Source: DASYLJ01 sp964404165 (GTDB lineage: Bacteria; Desulfobacterota; Binatia; DP-6). Taken from it: a stretch of DNA of 64,000 nt. The stretch lies in the NCBI GenBank assembly GCA_964404165.1, contig CAYOIZ010000034.1:7375-71374 (forward strand), in the 5' to 3' direction. Of this stretch, positions 11,781 through 19,743 are shown one piece after another (positions within the stretch are counted from its first letter, which is position 1; each line of letters opens with the position of its first letter). The position numbers and the translations under genes are program-made. The notes under the pieces are model-generated. The model searched no databases and was not told the origin of the DNA. It worked only from the letters and a program-made list of their open reading frames with translations.

Positions 11781-14130
11781 CGCCGCCGCCTTCGTGGTGG
11801 CGGTCGCGTCCGCGATCGTCCTCGGCGTGCTCGCCGTGGGCGGCTCGCTGACGCACGTGGGCCGCCCGTTCCCGGGCTTCGTGGTGTGGGACGACCTCGT
11901 CGTGGTGGCGCTCGGCCGTCCGGCGTGGACGGGCGTCGTCGCCGACGTACCGTATCGCTCGCGCGTGGTGCGCGTCGACGACACGCCGGTCGCGCGCCGC
12001 GCCGACCTGCAGGGCGTGCTCGGTACCGCCGGCACGGTGCACCGCTACACGTTCGAGACGTCCGCCGGCACCACCACGCGCGACGTCGCCGCGATGACGC
12101 TCGGTCGCGACGACTGGCTCGCCACCATGGGCGTCTACGTCATGAACGGCCTGGCGTTCCTGCTCACCGGGCTCGCGGTCTTCTGGCTCAAGCCCGAGTC
12201 GGCGCAGGCGCGCGGCCTGCTCGCCTTCGGCTGGGTCTGGGGCATGACGCTGCTGCTGGCGACGGACCTGTTCACGACGAGCCGCCTCGCCCCGCTCTAC
12301 TTCCTCGCCGAGGCGGCGGCCCCCGCGGCCATCCTGCACCTGGCCTCCGTCTTCCCGACCCCGCGCGCGCGCGCCGCCCGTCTCGTACCCTGGCTGTACG
12401 CGCTGGCGCTCGCCGTCGGCCTGACCCAGGTCTGGGCCTTCGAGCGCTCGTACACGCTGCTGCTCGCCGTCAACAACGCCGTCTACCTCGCCATCGCGGC
12501 CACCGGCGCCCTCGCCCTCGCCGCCATCGGCGACGCCGCGGTGCGGGCGCCGAGCCCACTCGCCCGCCGTCGCGCCTGGGTGGTGCTGGCCGGCGCCGTC
12601 ACCGCGTTCGCGATCCCGCTGCTGGCGCTGCTCGCCTTCTTCCTGCTCGGCGAGCCGGTGTCGTTCAGCCTCCTCACGCTGACGGGCTTCTTCTTCCCGG
12701 TGGCCATCGGCTACGCGGTGGCACGCCACGACCTGTTCGAGGCCGACCGTTTCGTGAAGCGGTCGCTCGTCTACGCCACGCTGACGGCCATCGTGTCGCT
12801 CGCCTACGGCGGCGCGGGCGTCGTCGCCGAGCGGCTGTCCTCCGGCCTGCGCCTGCAGCAGAGCCCGCTCTTTCCCGTGGTCTTCGTGCTGGTGGCGCTC
12901 GCCACCATCGTGCCGCTGCGCGAGCGCGTGCAGCGTGCCCTCGATCGCCTCTTCGCGCGCGGGCGGGTGAGCTACAAGGAGGCCATCGCCCGCGCCAGCG
13001 AGCGGCTGGCGCTGCTGCTCGACCGCGACGCCATCGTGCACCAGGTCGAGGAGACGGCGCGCGACACCCTGTTCCTGGCCCCCGTCGCCGTATGGGAGCA
13101 GGAGGCGACGGGCCTGGTGCGTGCCGACGGCACGGCCCGCGTCCCCGCCGACGACGCCGGGCTGCAGGTGCTGGCCTCGCTGGGGCGGCCGCTGTCGCGC
13201 GACGAGGTCGACGAGTCGCCGCGCATGCGCGCCGTGCGCCCCGCCCTGCACCGCCTCCTCGACACGCTCGGCGCGATCCTCGTCGTACCGCTGCTGCGCG
13301 AGCGGCGTCTCGACGGCGTGCTGGCGATCGGCGGCACCGCGTCGGGCCGGCCGCTCTCCGCCGACGACGTCGACGTGCTGCGCACCCTCGCCAACGCGAC
13401 CGCGGTGGCGCTCGGCACGGCACGCGCCGTGGCGCAGCTGCAGGAGGCGCGCGCGCGGCTGGCGCAGTCGGAGCGTCTCGCCGCCATCGGCGAGCTGTCG
13501 GCGGCGGTGGCACACGGCATCCGCAATCCCCTCGCCGGCATCCGTCTGGCGGCGCAGATCGGCCTCGAGCACGTGCCCGAGGACGACGGCGTCCGCGAGA
13601 GTCTCGACGACGTCCTCACCGAGGTCGACAAGCTCGAGGCGCAGGTGCGCGGCATCCTCGACTTCGCGCGTCCGTTCGAGCCCCACCTCGAGCCGGTGGC
13701 ACTCGACGTCGCGGTGGCGAGCCTCGTCGAGACGCTCGCGCCGCGCATGCACGCGGCGGGGGTGCAGGCGGTCGTCGACGTCCCGTCCACGCTGCCACCG
13801 GTGAACGCCGACCGTGCCCATCTCGGCCAGGTGCTGCACGAGATCGCCGGCAACGCGCTCGAGATGATGCCCGGCGGCGGTCGCCTCACCATCGCGGCCA
13901 CGGCCAACGGCCATCGGCGCGTCCGGCTCACGCTCGCCGACACCGGCCCGGGGATCCCGCACGACATCCGCCAGCGCATCTTCCAGCTCTTCATGACCAC
14001 GAAGCCCACCGGCACGGGCGTGGGGCTCGCGGTCGCGCGCAAGATCGTCGAGCGACACGGCGGCACGCTGACGCTGGCGCCAGCCGACGGACCGGGGGCG
14101 TGCTTCGTGATCGAGCTGCCGGTCGCCTAG
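11752..14130 (+). CDS. Multi-TM sensor histidine kinase, PrsK/NtrB-like
   Basis: 792 residues. One N-terminal TM helix (about 10-30), a PDZ-like exoplasmic segment (about 45-120), seven or more further TM helices (about 125-385), a GAF-like domain (about 415-560), a HisKA domain with AHGIRNPLAGI (His about 588) and HATPase boxes GNALEMM, DTGPGIP and GTGVGLAVARKI. The order (multi-TM, GAF, NtrB-class kinase) is that of PrsK-type kinases, which phosphorylate NtrC-family regulators. Such a regulator is encoded 2.5 kb away at 16.7-18.1 kb, and I infer they are partners. The first 29 bases lie inside the radical SAM gene; the last 4 overlap the convergent secreted-protein gene. Confidence 0.88.
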   Translation: MLSRFPRRADAAAFVVAVASAIVLGVLAVGGSLTHVGRPFPGFVVWDDLVVVALGRPAWTGVVADVPYRSRVVRVDDTPVARRADLQGVLGTAGTVHRYTFETSAGTTTRDVAAMTLGRDDWLATMGVYVMNGLAFLLTGLAVFWLKPESAQARGLLAFGWVWGMTLLLATDLFTTSRLAPLYFLAEAAAPAAILHLASVFPTPRARAARLVPWLYALALAVGLTQVWAFERSYTLLLAVNNAVYLAIAATGALALAAIGDAAVRAPSPLARRRAWVVLAGAVTAFAIPLLALLAFFLLGEPVSFSLLTLTGFFFPVAIGYAVARHDLFEADRFVKRSLVYATLTAIVSLAYGGAGVVAERLSSGLRLQQSPLFPVVFVLVALATIVPLRERVQRALDRLFARGRVSYKEAIARASERLALLLDRDAIVHQVEETARDTLFLAPVAVWEQEATGLVRADGTARVPADDAGLQVLASLGRPLSRDEVDESPRMRAVRPALHRLLDTLGAILVVPLLRERRLDGVLAIGGTASGRPLSADDVDVLRTLANATAVALGTARAVAQLQEARARLAQSERLAAIGELSAAVAHGIRNPLAGIRLAAQIGLEHVPEDDGVRESLDDVLTEVDKLEAQVRGILDFARPFEPHLEPVALDVAVASLVETLAPRMHAAGVQAVVDVPSTLPPVNADRAHLGQVLHEIAGNALEMMPGGGRLTIAATANGHRRVRLTLADTGPGIPHDIRQRIFQLFMTTKPTGTGVGLAVARKIVERHGGTLTLAPADGPGACFVIELPVA

Positions 14131-16109
14131 GGAACGACCTGCAGCTCGGTGGCGGCGCTGCGCGCCGTGCCACGCGCACGGTTCTTCGCCGCGACGCGGA
14201 TCATCACCGTCGTGCCCGGTGCGCGCGCACGCACGCGGATGCGGGCGCCGAAGACGCCGTCGCCGGCGACGGCGTCGCCCTTGCGGCCGTCGTCGCGCAA
14301 CCGACCGACACGCGTGAAGCCGCGGCCGTTGTCGGCCTCGACCGTGACGCGACGGAGACCGCAGTCGTCGGTGACGCGCGCCGACACCACGACGGGCCGA
14401 CGTCCGCGCGGCTCGACCGCCTCGGGCACCAGCGTGACCGTCCCGAACGCGGGCGGCGTCGCCGCCGCGACCGGAATCTGCAACGTCGCCGGCGCGCCCG
14501 CGACGCCGAGCGCGTCGCGTCCGATGACGGTCGCGACCAGCGTGCCCGTCGTCGGTCCCTCGAGCAGGAACGGCGCGGTGAACACCGGGCCGGCGGGGAG
14601 CGGCGTATCCGCCGGCGCCGGGCCGCTCGCGAGCGACAGGCTCGCCACCGGCACGTCGTTCAGCACGAGCGACGCCTCGACGGTGGCGGCCCCGTCGACG
14701 ACCGCGGCCAGCACCTTCGTCGCCGGGCACGGACCGACCAGCGCCACGGGCGCGCCACCGACGGCGATGCCGCGCACGATTGCGCCGTTGCCACCACCCG
14801 GGCCGCCAGCACCGATCCGCACCGCCAGCCGCTCGCCGGGCACGCCGTCCGTGACGACGTCGAGGAACGTGTCGATGCCACCCGTGCCCGCGTCGTCGAG
14901 CACCACGTCGACGCCGGCCGTGGACACCGACACGACCTCCTGCGCCGGATCGCCGTCGGCATCGGGCGACGCGATCGCGAGGCCGGCGCCGGCGAGGAGG
15001 GTCGCCGTCGCACCCGCCGGCGGGTCGGTGACGTTGTCGAGGATGTCGGCGGGCACGAAGCGGACCGACGTCCCGTTGCCGGGGCCGTCGGCCGCCACCG
15101 CCGCCGACGTCAGCGCCTCGTACAACGCGCCATCGGCCCCGCGGGAGAGGCCCGTGTCCGCTTGCACCGGGTAGTCGGCGACGACAGACGGCCGCACCGC
15201 GCGCAGCCGCGTCATGGGGCCACCCACGACGTCGGCGCGGTCGACCGTGGGGCTGCTCCCGTTGGTCGGAATCGCGAAGGGCGTCCCCAGCTCGGGGTCG
15301 TCGACGGGCGGATCGAACTCGCCCTCGAGCTCGATGCCGATGCGGCCGTCCGGTGACGCCGGGCCGCCACGGCCATCGCCGTCGAGGATGCGGTCGGGAT
15401 CCAGCCGCGGAAAGAACGGCAGCATGGTGGCGAGTCCCGGACCGTCGGGCAGGTTGCCCCCGAAGAAGCCGGCACTGAACGGCCCGACGTACGCCAGGGC
15501 CGTCAGCACGACCCGCAGGCCGCCTGCCGACGCGGGTGCACCCCGCCAGATCGCCACGGTGCCCTCCGCCACGCCGCCACTCAGCACGGCCACCTGGCGA
15601 CCGACGAGCATCGTCTCCTGCAGCTCGCGACCATCGTCCGAGGTGCCGGCCGCGTCGCCGGACGTCGGGCCGATGACACCGTCGCCGTCGAGGTCGGCCC
15701 ACGCGGCGACGATGACGGGGATGCCGTTCATCTGCGCCCCCGCGAGCGGAATGCCGAGGCCGGCGCTGCCGTCGGACACCAGCACGGTGAACGGCACCTC
15801 GCTCCCCTCGGCGACGTGACCGCCTCCCGCGATCGCGGTCGGAACGACCGCGGCCGGCTGCGGCATGACGGGGCCGATGCCGAGATGCCCGACCCGCACG
15901 ACGAGGTCGACGTCGCCGATACGCGTCGGGTCGACGATGGGCGGCCGATAGCGGCCGTCCGGCTGCGGCAGCAGCAACGGCACGCCCGGGAGGATCGCGT
16001 AGGCACGGCCGGTGTCGGGATCGACCGGATCGCCCGACAGCACCGGGAACGGCTGCGCCCCGAGCGGCGACGCCACCAGCACGAGGAGCAGGAGCGCGCG
16101 CCACGTCAT
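14127..16109 (-). CDS. Large secreted protein of unknown function
   Basis: 660 residues with a clear signal peptide (MTWRALLLLVLVASPLGAQ). The mature part is rich in Gly, Ala, Val and Asp and looks all-beta. It includes a calcium-loop-like DLDGDGVIGP segment (about 140), a region with RLDPDRILDGDGRGG (about 238-253), and a C-terminal Ig-like part (about 560-655). A passage naming aspartate-rich loops recurs, but no known catalytic motif was seen. Its start codon overlaps the stop of the upstream gene (ATGA at 16106-16109), so translation is probably coupled. I infer that both are expressed from the sigma-54-like promoter at 16596-16611. Not recognised as a named family. Confidence 0.8.
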   Translation of the reverse strand: MTWRALLLLVLVASPLGAQPFPVLSGDPVDPDTGRAYAILPGVPLLLPQPDGRYRPPIVDPTRIGDVDLVVRVGHLGIGPVMPQPAAVVPTAIAGGGHVAEGSEVPFTVLVSDGSAGLGIPLAGAQMNGIPVIVAAWADLDGDGVIGPTSGDAAGTSDDGRELQETMLVGRQVAVLSGGVAEGTVAIWRGAPASAGGLRVVLTALAYVGPFSAGFFGGNLPDGPGLATMLPFFPRLDPDRILDGDGRGGPASPDGRIGIELEGEFDPPVDDPELGTPFAIPTNGSSPTVDRADVVGGPMTRLRAVRPSVVADYPVQADTGLSRGADGALYEALTSAAVAADGPGNGTSVRFVPADILDNVTDPPAGATATLLAGAGLAIASPDADGDPAQEVVSVSTAGVDVVLDDAGTGGIDTFLDVVTDGVPGERLAVRIGAGGPGGGNGAIVRGIAVGGAPVALVGPCPATKVLAAVVDGAATVEASLVLNDVPVASLSLASGPAPADTPLPAGPVFTAPFLLEGPTTGTLVATVIGRDALGVAGAPATLQIPVAAATPPAFGTVTLVPEAVEPRGRRPVVVSARVTDDCGLRRVTVEADNGRGFTRVGRLRDDGRKGDAVAGDGVFGARIRVRARAPGTTVMIRVAAKNRARGTARSAATELQVVP

Positions 16110-16579
16110 GGCAGCACGAACCCGATCGGATTGGAGACCACCGGATGCTCGGGCAGGACCGCCGCCAGGATCGCGGTGGTCGCGCCGGCAGGGACGTCGG
16201 CCGGAAGCACGACCCGCAACGTCCGCGGCGTGATCGACACGATGCGGGCGACGGTGGGCGTGCCGGCGCCGAGCACCGACGCCACCTCGTCCTCGGCCAG
16301 CGTACCGTCGGCGAGCGCGGCGCTGTCGCCCGTCGCCGGGGTTCCCGCGAGCGGGTAGCGCACGAAGCGCGTGCCCTGGAAGACGACGAGCTGCAGGCCG
16401 TAGCCGGTCTGCACCGCGTTCTCGAAATCGAGCGACGCCTCGAAGACCACCGTGCGGACGCCCCCGACCGCGACCGGCAGGGCGGTGCCGAGCACCAGCG
16501 TGGGACTGGTGGCTCCGGCGTGCACGAGCCCGGCCAGCGCCAGCACGCTCACGACCGTCAGTGTCAGGGTCCGGATCAT
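16106..16579 (-). CDS. Small secreted protein, first gene of a sigma-54-like unit
   Basis: 157 residues: signal peptide MIRTLTLTVVSVLALAGLVHA, then a compact beta-rich domain of about 135 residues with no Cys. The ATG at 16579 is preceded by GAGAG; an in-frame ATG at 16597 lies inside the proposed promoter and is rejected. The stop overlaps the start of the 660-residue secreted protein, so the two form a coupled pair. Upstream, within 100 bases, are a TGGCACG box and a perfect dyad, and beyond these the gene of an NtrC-type activator on the same strand. No database family was recognised. Both products look like surface or matrix proteins. Confidence 0.75.
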   Translation of the reverse strand: MIRTLTLTVVSVLALAGLVHAGATSPTLVLGTALPVAVGGVRTVVFEASLDFENAVQTGYGLQLVVFQGTRFVRYPLAGTPATGDSAALADGTLAEDEVASVLGAGTPTVARIVSITPRTLRVVLPADVPAGATTAILAAVLPEHPVVSNPIGFVLP

Positions 16580-16595
16580 CTCTCGTTCTGGCTTC

Positions 16596-16611
16596 ATCAA
16601 ATCACGTGCCA
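16596..16611 (-). promoter_or_regulatory. Putative sigma-54 promoter (-24/-12)
   Basis: On the minus strand the site reads TGGCACGTGATTTGAT. The -24 half is a perfect TGGCACG; the -12 half has TTGA where TTGC is usual, with correct spacing. It lies just before the secreted-protein pair. The predicted transcript start would be only about 7 bases before the ATG at 16579, which is unusually short and weakens the call slightly. Confidence 0.55.
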
Positions 16612-16662
16612 GCACCGTACCCGTGGCGGATGCTGGCGGCCAGCGTCGAAATGCTCGCGCCG

Positions 16663-16680
16663 GTGGGGCATTTGCCCCAC
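16663..16680. promoter_or_regulatory. Perfect dyad, putative activator (UAS) site
   Basis: GTGGGGCATTTGCCCCAC is a perfect inverted repeat of 8-base arms around TT. Its centre is about 60 bases upstream of the TGGCACG box, a normal place for an NtrC-type enhancer. A dyad with the same GTGGGG arms stands at 22581-22606 before another TGGCACG box. It lies directly after the stop codon of the NtrC-type regulator gene. Confidence 0.6.
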
Positions 16681-16682
16681 GC

Positions 16683-18074
16683 TCACCCCTCACCGAGGCC
16701 GTATTTCTCCATCCGGTAGCGCAGCGTATCGCGGGAGATTCCCAGAAGTCGGGCGGCACGGCTCTGGTTGCCCCCAGCTTTGGCAAGCGCGGTCTCGAGC
16801 AGCAGCTGCTCGACGCGCTCCAGCGAGATGCCCTCGTCCGGGAAGTCCACCTGCACCTCGCCCGACGGGCCCACCGCCACGCGGCCGGCCCCGGCGGGAG
16901 CGCCGGGCAGGCCGAGGTCGCCCGGCTCGACGGGATCGGCGTCGGAAAAGAGCACGACCCGCTCCATGACGTTGGCGAGCTCGCGCACGTTGCCCGGCCA
17001 CGGGTACGCCCGCAGCGCCGCCTCGGCCGCCGGCGACAGCGTGCGCGCCGCCGCCCCGTAACGGCGTACGGCCGACGCGAGAAAGCTGCGCCCGAGCAGC
17101 ACCATGTCGTCGTCGCGCTCGCGCAGCGGCGGCACGCGCACGACGGCCACGGACAGGCGCTGCCACAGGTCCTCGCGGAACTCGCCCAGTCGCACCGCGG
17201 CCTCGAGGTCGCGACTGGTGGCGGCGATCACCTGGACGTCGACGCGCCGGGTGGCGCTGGCACCGAGGCGACGCACGGTCTTCTCCTCGATGACCTTCAG
17301 GAACTTCGACTGCAGGGTCGGCGGCACGTGACCGATCTCGTCGAGGAAGATCGTGCCACCGTCCGCGGTCTCGAAGAGTCCGGCGCGCGCCGTGCGCGCA
17401 TCGGTGAAGGCGCCGCGCTCGTGGCCGAACAGCTCGTCCTCGACGAGGTGCTCGGGCAACGCGGTGCAGTTCACCTCGATGAACGGGCCGTCGCGTCGGC
17501 CGGCGAGGCTGTGCAGCGCCCGCGCCACGTGGCCCTTGCCGCTCCCCGTCTCGCCGAGCAGCAGCACCGTGGGCGCCGCCTGGCCCGGACCACCCGTGGC
17601 GCGCGCCAGGCGCTCGATCAGATTGCGCAGCCGGCCCACCGCCGCCGACTCGCCCAGCACCTCGCCCGCCGCCGACAGGCGCTCGCGGTGATACGAGATC
17701 TCCCGTCCCTGACGCGTGCCGCGAAGCGCGCGCTCGACCTTGAGGCGGATCTCGTCGAGGTCGAGCGGCTTCTGCACGTAGTCGCGCGCGCCCTGCTGCA
17801 TGGCCGCCACGGCATCGGCCACCGAGCCGTAGGCGGTCATGAGGATCACCGGCAGCTCGGGGTCGAGGGCGAGGAGGCCGCTCAGGATGTCGAGACCGCT
17901 GCCGTCGGGCAGCCGCAGATCGACGAGCGCGACGTCGGGCGGCGACTCACCGCCGAGCCGGAGCGCCTCCGCCACACCCCCCGCATGCCGGACCTCGAAG
18001 CCCCGGCTGCTGAAGGCCTTCACCAGGTTGCGGGCGAGGACGGCCTCGTCTTCGGCGATGAGCAGCGACGGCAT
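16683..18074 (-). CDS. Sigma-54-dependent response regulator, NtrC family
   Basis: 463 residues. Receiver domain 1-115 with phospho-acceptor Asp52 (VALVDLRLPDG) and Lys102; AAA+ domain with Walker A GETGSGKG (174-181), sigma-54 contact loop GAFTDA (221-226) and Walker B TIFLDEIG (241-248); Fis-type helix-turn-helix at about 420-460 (SRAARLLGISRDTLRYRM). The loop has Asp where the commonest motif is GAFTGA. Such proteins activate RNA polymerase with sigma-54 from upstream enhancers. The start codon directly abuts the stop of the MerB-like gene, so they form an operon. I infer that the dyads at 16663 and 22581 are its targets and that the kinase at 11752 is its partner. Confidence 0.93.
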   Translation of the reverse strand: MPSLLIAEDEAVLARNLVKAFSSRGFEVRHAGGVAEALRLGGESPPDVALVDLRLPDGSGLDILSGLLALDPELPVILMTAYGSVADAVAAMQQGARDYVQKPLDLDEIRLKVERALRGTRQGREISYHRERLSAAGEVLGESAAVGRLRNLIERLARATGGPGQAAPTVLLLGETGSGKGHVARALHSLAGRRDGPFIEVNCTALPEHLVEDELFGHERGAFTDARTARAGLFETADGGTIFLDEIGHVPPTLQSKFLKVIEEKTVRRLGASATRRVDVQVIAATSRDLEAAVRLGEFREDLWQRLSVAVVRVPPLRERDDDMVLLGRSFLASAVRRYGAAARTLSPAAEAALRAYPWPGNVRELANVMERVVLFSDADPVEPGDLGLPGAPAGAGRVAVGPSGEVQVDFPDEGISLERVEQLLLETALAKAGGNQSRAARLLGISRDTLRYRMEKYGLGEG

Positions 18075-18800
18075 CTACGCACCCCAGTTCGTCACGTCGA
18101 CGCCGATCGCCTTGATGCCGGCGATGACGCGCGACGGGATCAGCGGCACCGGCTCCCAATCGTAGCGGTGCATGCGCGCGTCGCCAGTCCCCGTGACGAA
18201 TCGTTTCGCCTGCTCGAGCGTGAAGAGCACGCCGCGCCGGCTGATCTGGCGCTCGTAGGCCTCGGCGTGCGAGGCGTCGAGGACGAAGTTCATGCTGTCG
18301 CACATGCACACGATGTTGACGGCGTTCCAGTCGCGCGGCGTGGTGCTGACGTGGATCAGCGGCGCGGTGGAGGACGCCGCCTGCACGGTGCCGTCGCGCG
18401 CCACGAGCGAGACCGGCGCCAGGCAGCAGGCGCAGTACGACTCGAGCCGCAGCTCCCGGCCGGCGAACGGCGGCATGCGCGAGATGGCCATCGACTCCAT
18501 CGCGCAGCCCGCCCAGCAGTGGAAGCGGCCGTCGAGGTGCACCGCCACCTGGCTCGGATAGCTCGAGAACGGCTGCGCCTTCAGGATGGCGGCGTGGTTG
18601 GTGCTCTGCTCGATGGTGACGATCAGGCCCAGGTCCAGCTCGCGGTAGACCTCGACCAGGCGCAGCCGATCGAGGCCGGTGGCCTCGTGGACGGTGCGCA
18701 GGTTGGGCGCATGGCCGTCGGCACACCACCGCTCGTAGATGACCTGCCGCACGCGCTTGGCGTCGTCGCTGAACTGGAAGGCGGGAACGTTCTGGGGCAT
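18075..18800 (-). CDS. Alkylmercury lyase (MerB)-like protein
   Basis: 241 residues. An N-terminal winged-helix-like part (about 12-70) precedes a MerB-like core. Counting against MerB (catalytic Cys96, Asp99, Cys159), this protein has Cys99 in CWAGCAMES, Glu102 in the Asp99 place, and Cys165/Cys167 in VNIVCMCDSMNF. MerB cleaves carbon-mercury bonds; the Asp to Glu change and the absence of merA, merR or merT nearby make a mercury role uncertain. Many MerB-like proteins of this wider family are of unknown function. It precedes the NtrC-type regulator with no intergenic base, so it may belong to the signalling unit rather than to mercury resistance. Confidence 0.7.
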   Translation of the reverse strand: MPQNVPAFQFSDDAKRVRQVIYERWCADGHAPNLRTVHEATGLDRLRLVEVYRELDLGLIVTIEQSTNHAAILKAQPFSSYPSQVAVHLDGRFHCWAGCAMESMAISRMPPFAGRELRLESYCACCLAPVSLVARDGTVQAASSTAPLIHVSTTPRDWNAVNIVCMCDSMNFVLDASHAEAYERQISRRGVLFTLEQAKRFVTGTGDARMHRYDWEPVPLIPSRVIAGIKAIGVDVTNWGA

Positions 18801-18960
18801 CGGGATCCTCCGCCGGGTGTCTTACGACGTCCCGCCAGGAAATCGCCAACTGCGTTCACGAGTGGTCACGAAAGCAGCACCGACGATGCGCGCGCGAGTG
18901 GGGATGTCTGACCGGGTCGCGTCATCGCGCTGACACGGCCGCGGAATGATTCGCATTGAC

Positions 18961-18979
18961 GCGGGGCGTCCTGCCCCGC
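18961..18979. other. GC-rich perfect hairpin in a divergent intergenic region
   Basis: The 234-base gap between the divergent MerB-like and transglycosylase genes contains a perfect 7-base-pair stem (GCGGGGC / GCCCCGC) with a 5-base loop. No T-run follows on either strand, so it is not a classical terminator. It could be an operator dyad. Nothing else was recognised in this gap. Confidence 0.35.
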
Positions 18980-19034
18980 GGGTGTCACCTCCCACTCGCT
19001 GGCGGTTGGGCAAGCCGATTGCTTGGTCCCCGGC

Positions 19035-19733
19035 ATGCGGCGGCCGGCACTCATCTATCTGGCTCTGCTCGCGGGTCTCGCGGGCTGCACGACGACGCGC
19101 ACGAAGGTCCCACAGGAGGCCCGGCCGCTGATTGCCGAGACCGACGGGCCGACCTCGATCGACTGCGTGGAGCACCCACGCATCGACCGCTGGGCCGAGC
19201 GCATGCAGTCGCAGCAGGGGCTCCGCCGCACCGTGGACGAGAGCCTCGCACGCGGCGCCGCCTACCTGCCCGCGATGCGCGCCATCCTCGCCGACGTCGG
19301 CCTGCCCGAGGCGCTGGCGCTGCTGCCCGCGATCGAAAGCGGCTTCCGCGCCAACGCGCGCGGGCGGCACGGCGACGTCGGGCTGTGGCAGCTCCGTCGT
19401 CCCGCGGCGCGCCGCTTCGGGCTGACGATCACCCGACGTCGCGACGACCGCCTCCACCCGGAGCACGCGACCCGCGCGGCGGCCCGCTATCTCGACTTCC
19501 TGTTCGGCCGCTACGGCGACTGGCCGCTGGCGCTGGCGGCGTACAACGCCGGCGAGGGTCGCGTCGATCGCGCCATGGCGAGCGGCGGCTACGAGACCTT
19601 CTGGCAGCTGGCGGACGAGGGCCTGCTGCCCGCCACGTGTCGCGACTACGTGCCCCGCTTCCTGGCGCTCGTGCGTCTCGCCGGTGGCACGCGTCACTGT
19701 GCACCGACGGCTCGACTCGCCCAGGCCTCCTGA
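19035..19733 (+). CDS. Lipoprotein lytic transglycosylase (SLT domain)
   Basis: 232 residues. The start at 19035 gives MRRPALIYLALLAGLAGC, a short lipoprotein signal with lipobox LAGC; the GTG 12 bases earlier only adds four residues. The SLT-type core follows: catalytic Glu in PAIESGF (about 101), then GLWQLRRPAARRFGL (the usual GLWQF variant) and AAYNAGEGRV (about 175). Such enzymes cleave the MurNAc-GlcNAc bond of peptidoglycan to form anhydro ends (MltD/Slt-like), at the outer membrane. No LysM domain follows, so it is shorter than MltD. Ends 10 bases before the convergent Cys-rich protein gene. Confidence 0.85.
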   Translation: MRRPALIYLALLAGLAGCTTTRTKVPQEARPLIAETDGPTSIDCVEHPRIDRWAERMQSQQGLRRTVDESLARGAAYLPAMRAILADVGLPEALALLPAIESGFRANARGRHGDVGLWQLRRPAARRFGLTITRRRDDRLHPEHATRAAARYLDFLFGRYGDWPLALAAYNAGEGRVDRAMASGGYETFWQLADEGLLPATCRDYVPRFLALVRLAGGTRHCAPTARLAQAS

Positions 19734-19743
19734 GACGGCCGCC

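Noticed and set aside
11731..16104. Minus-strand open frame of about 1450 codons across the kinase and secreted-protein genes
   Set aside because: It is antisense to the kinase and overlaps the real secreted gene in another frame; composition is Arg/Glu/Ala-rich with no motif.
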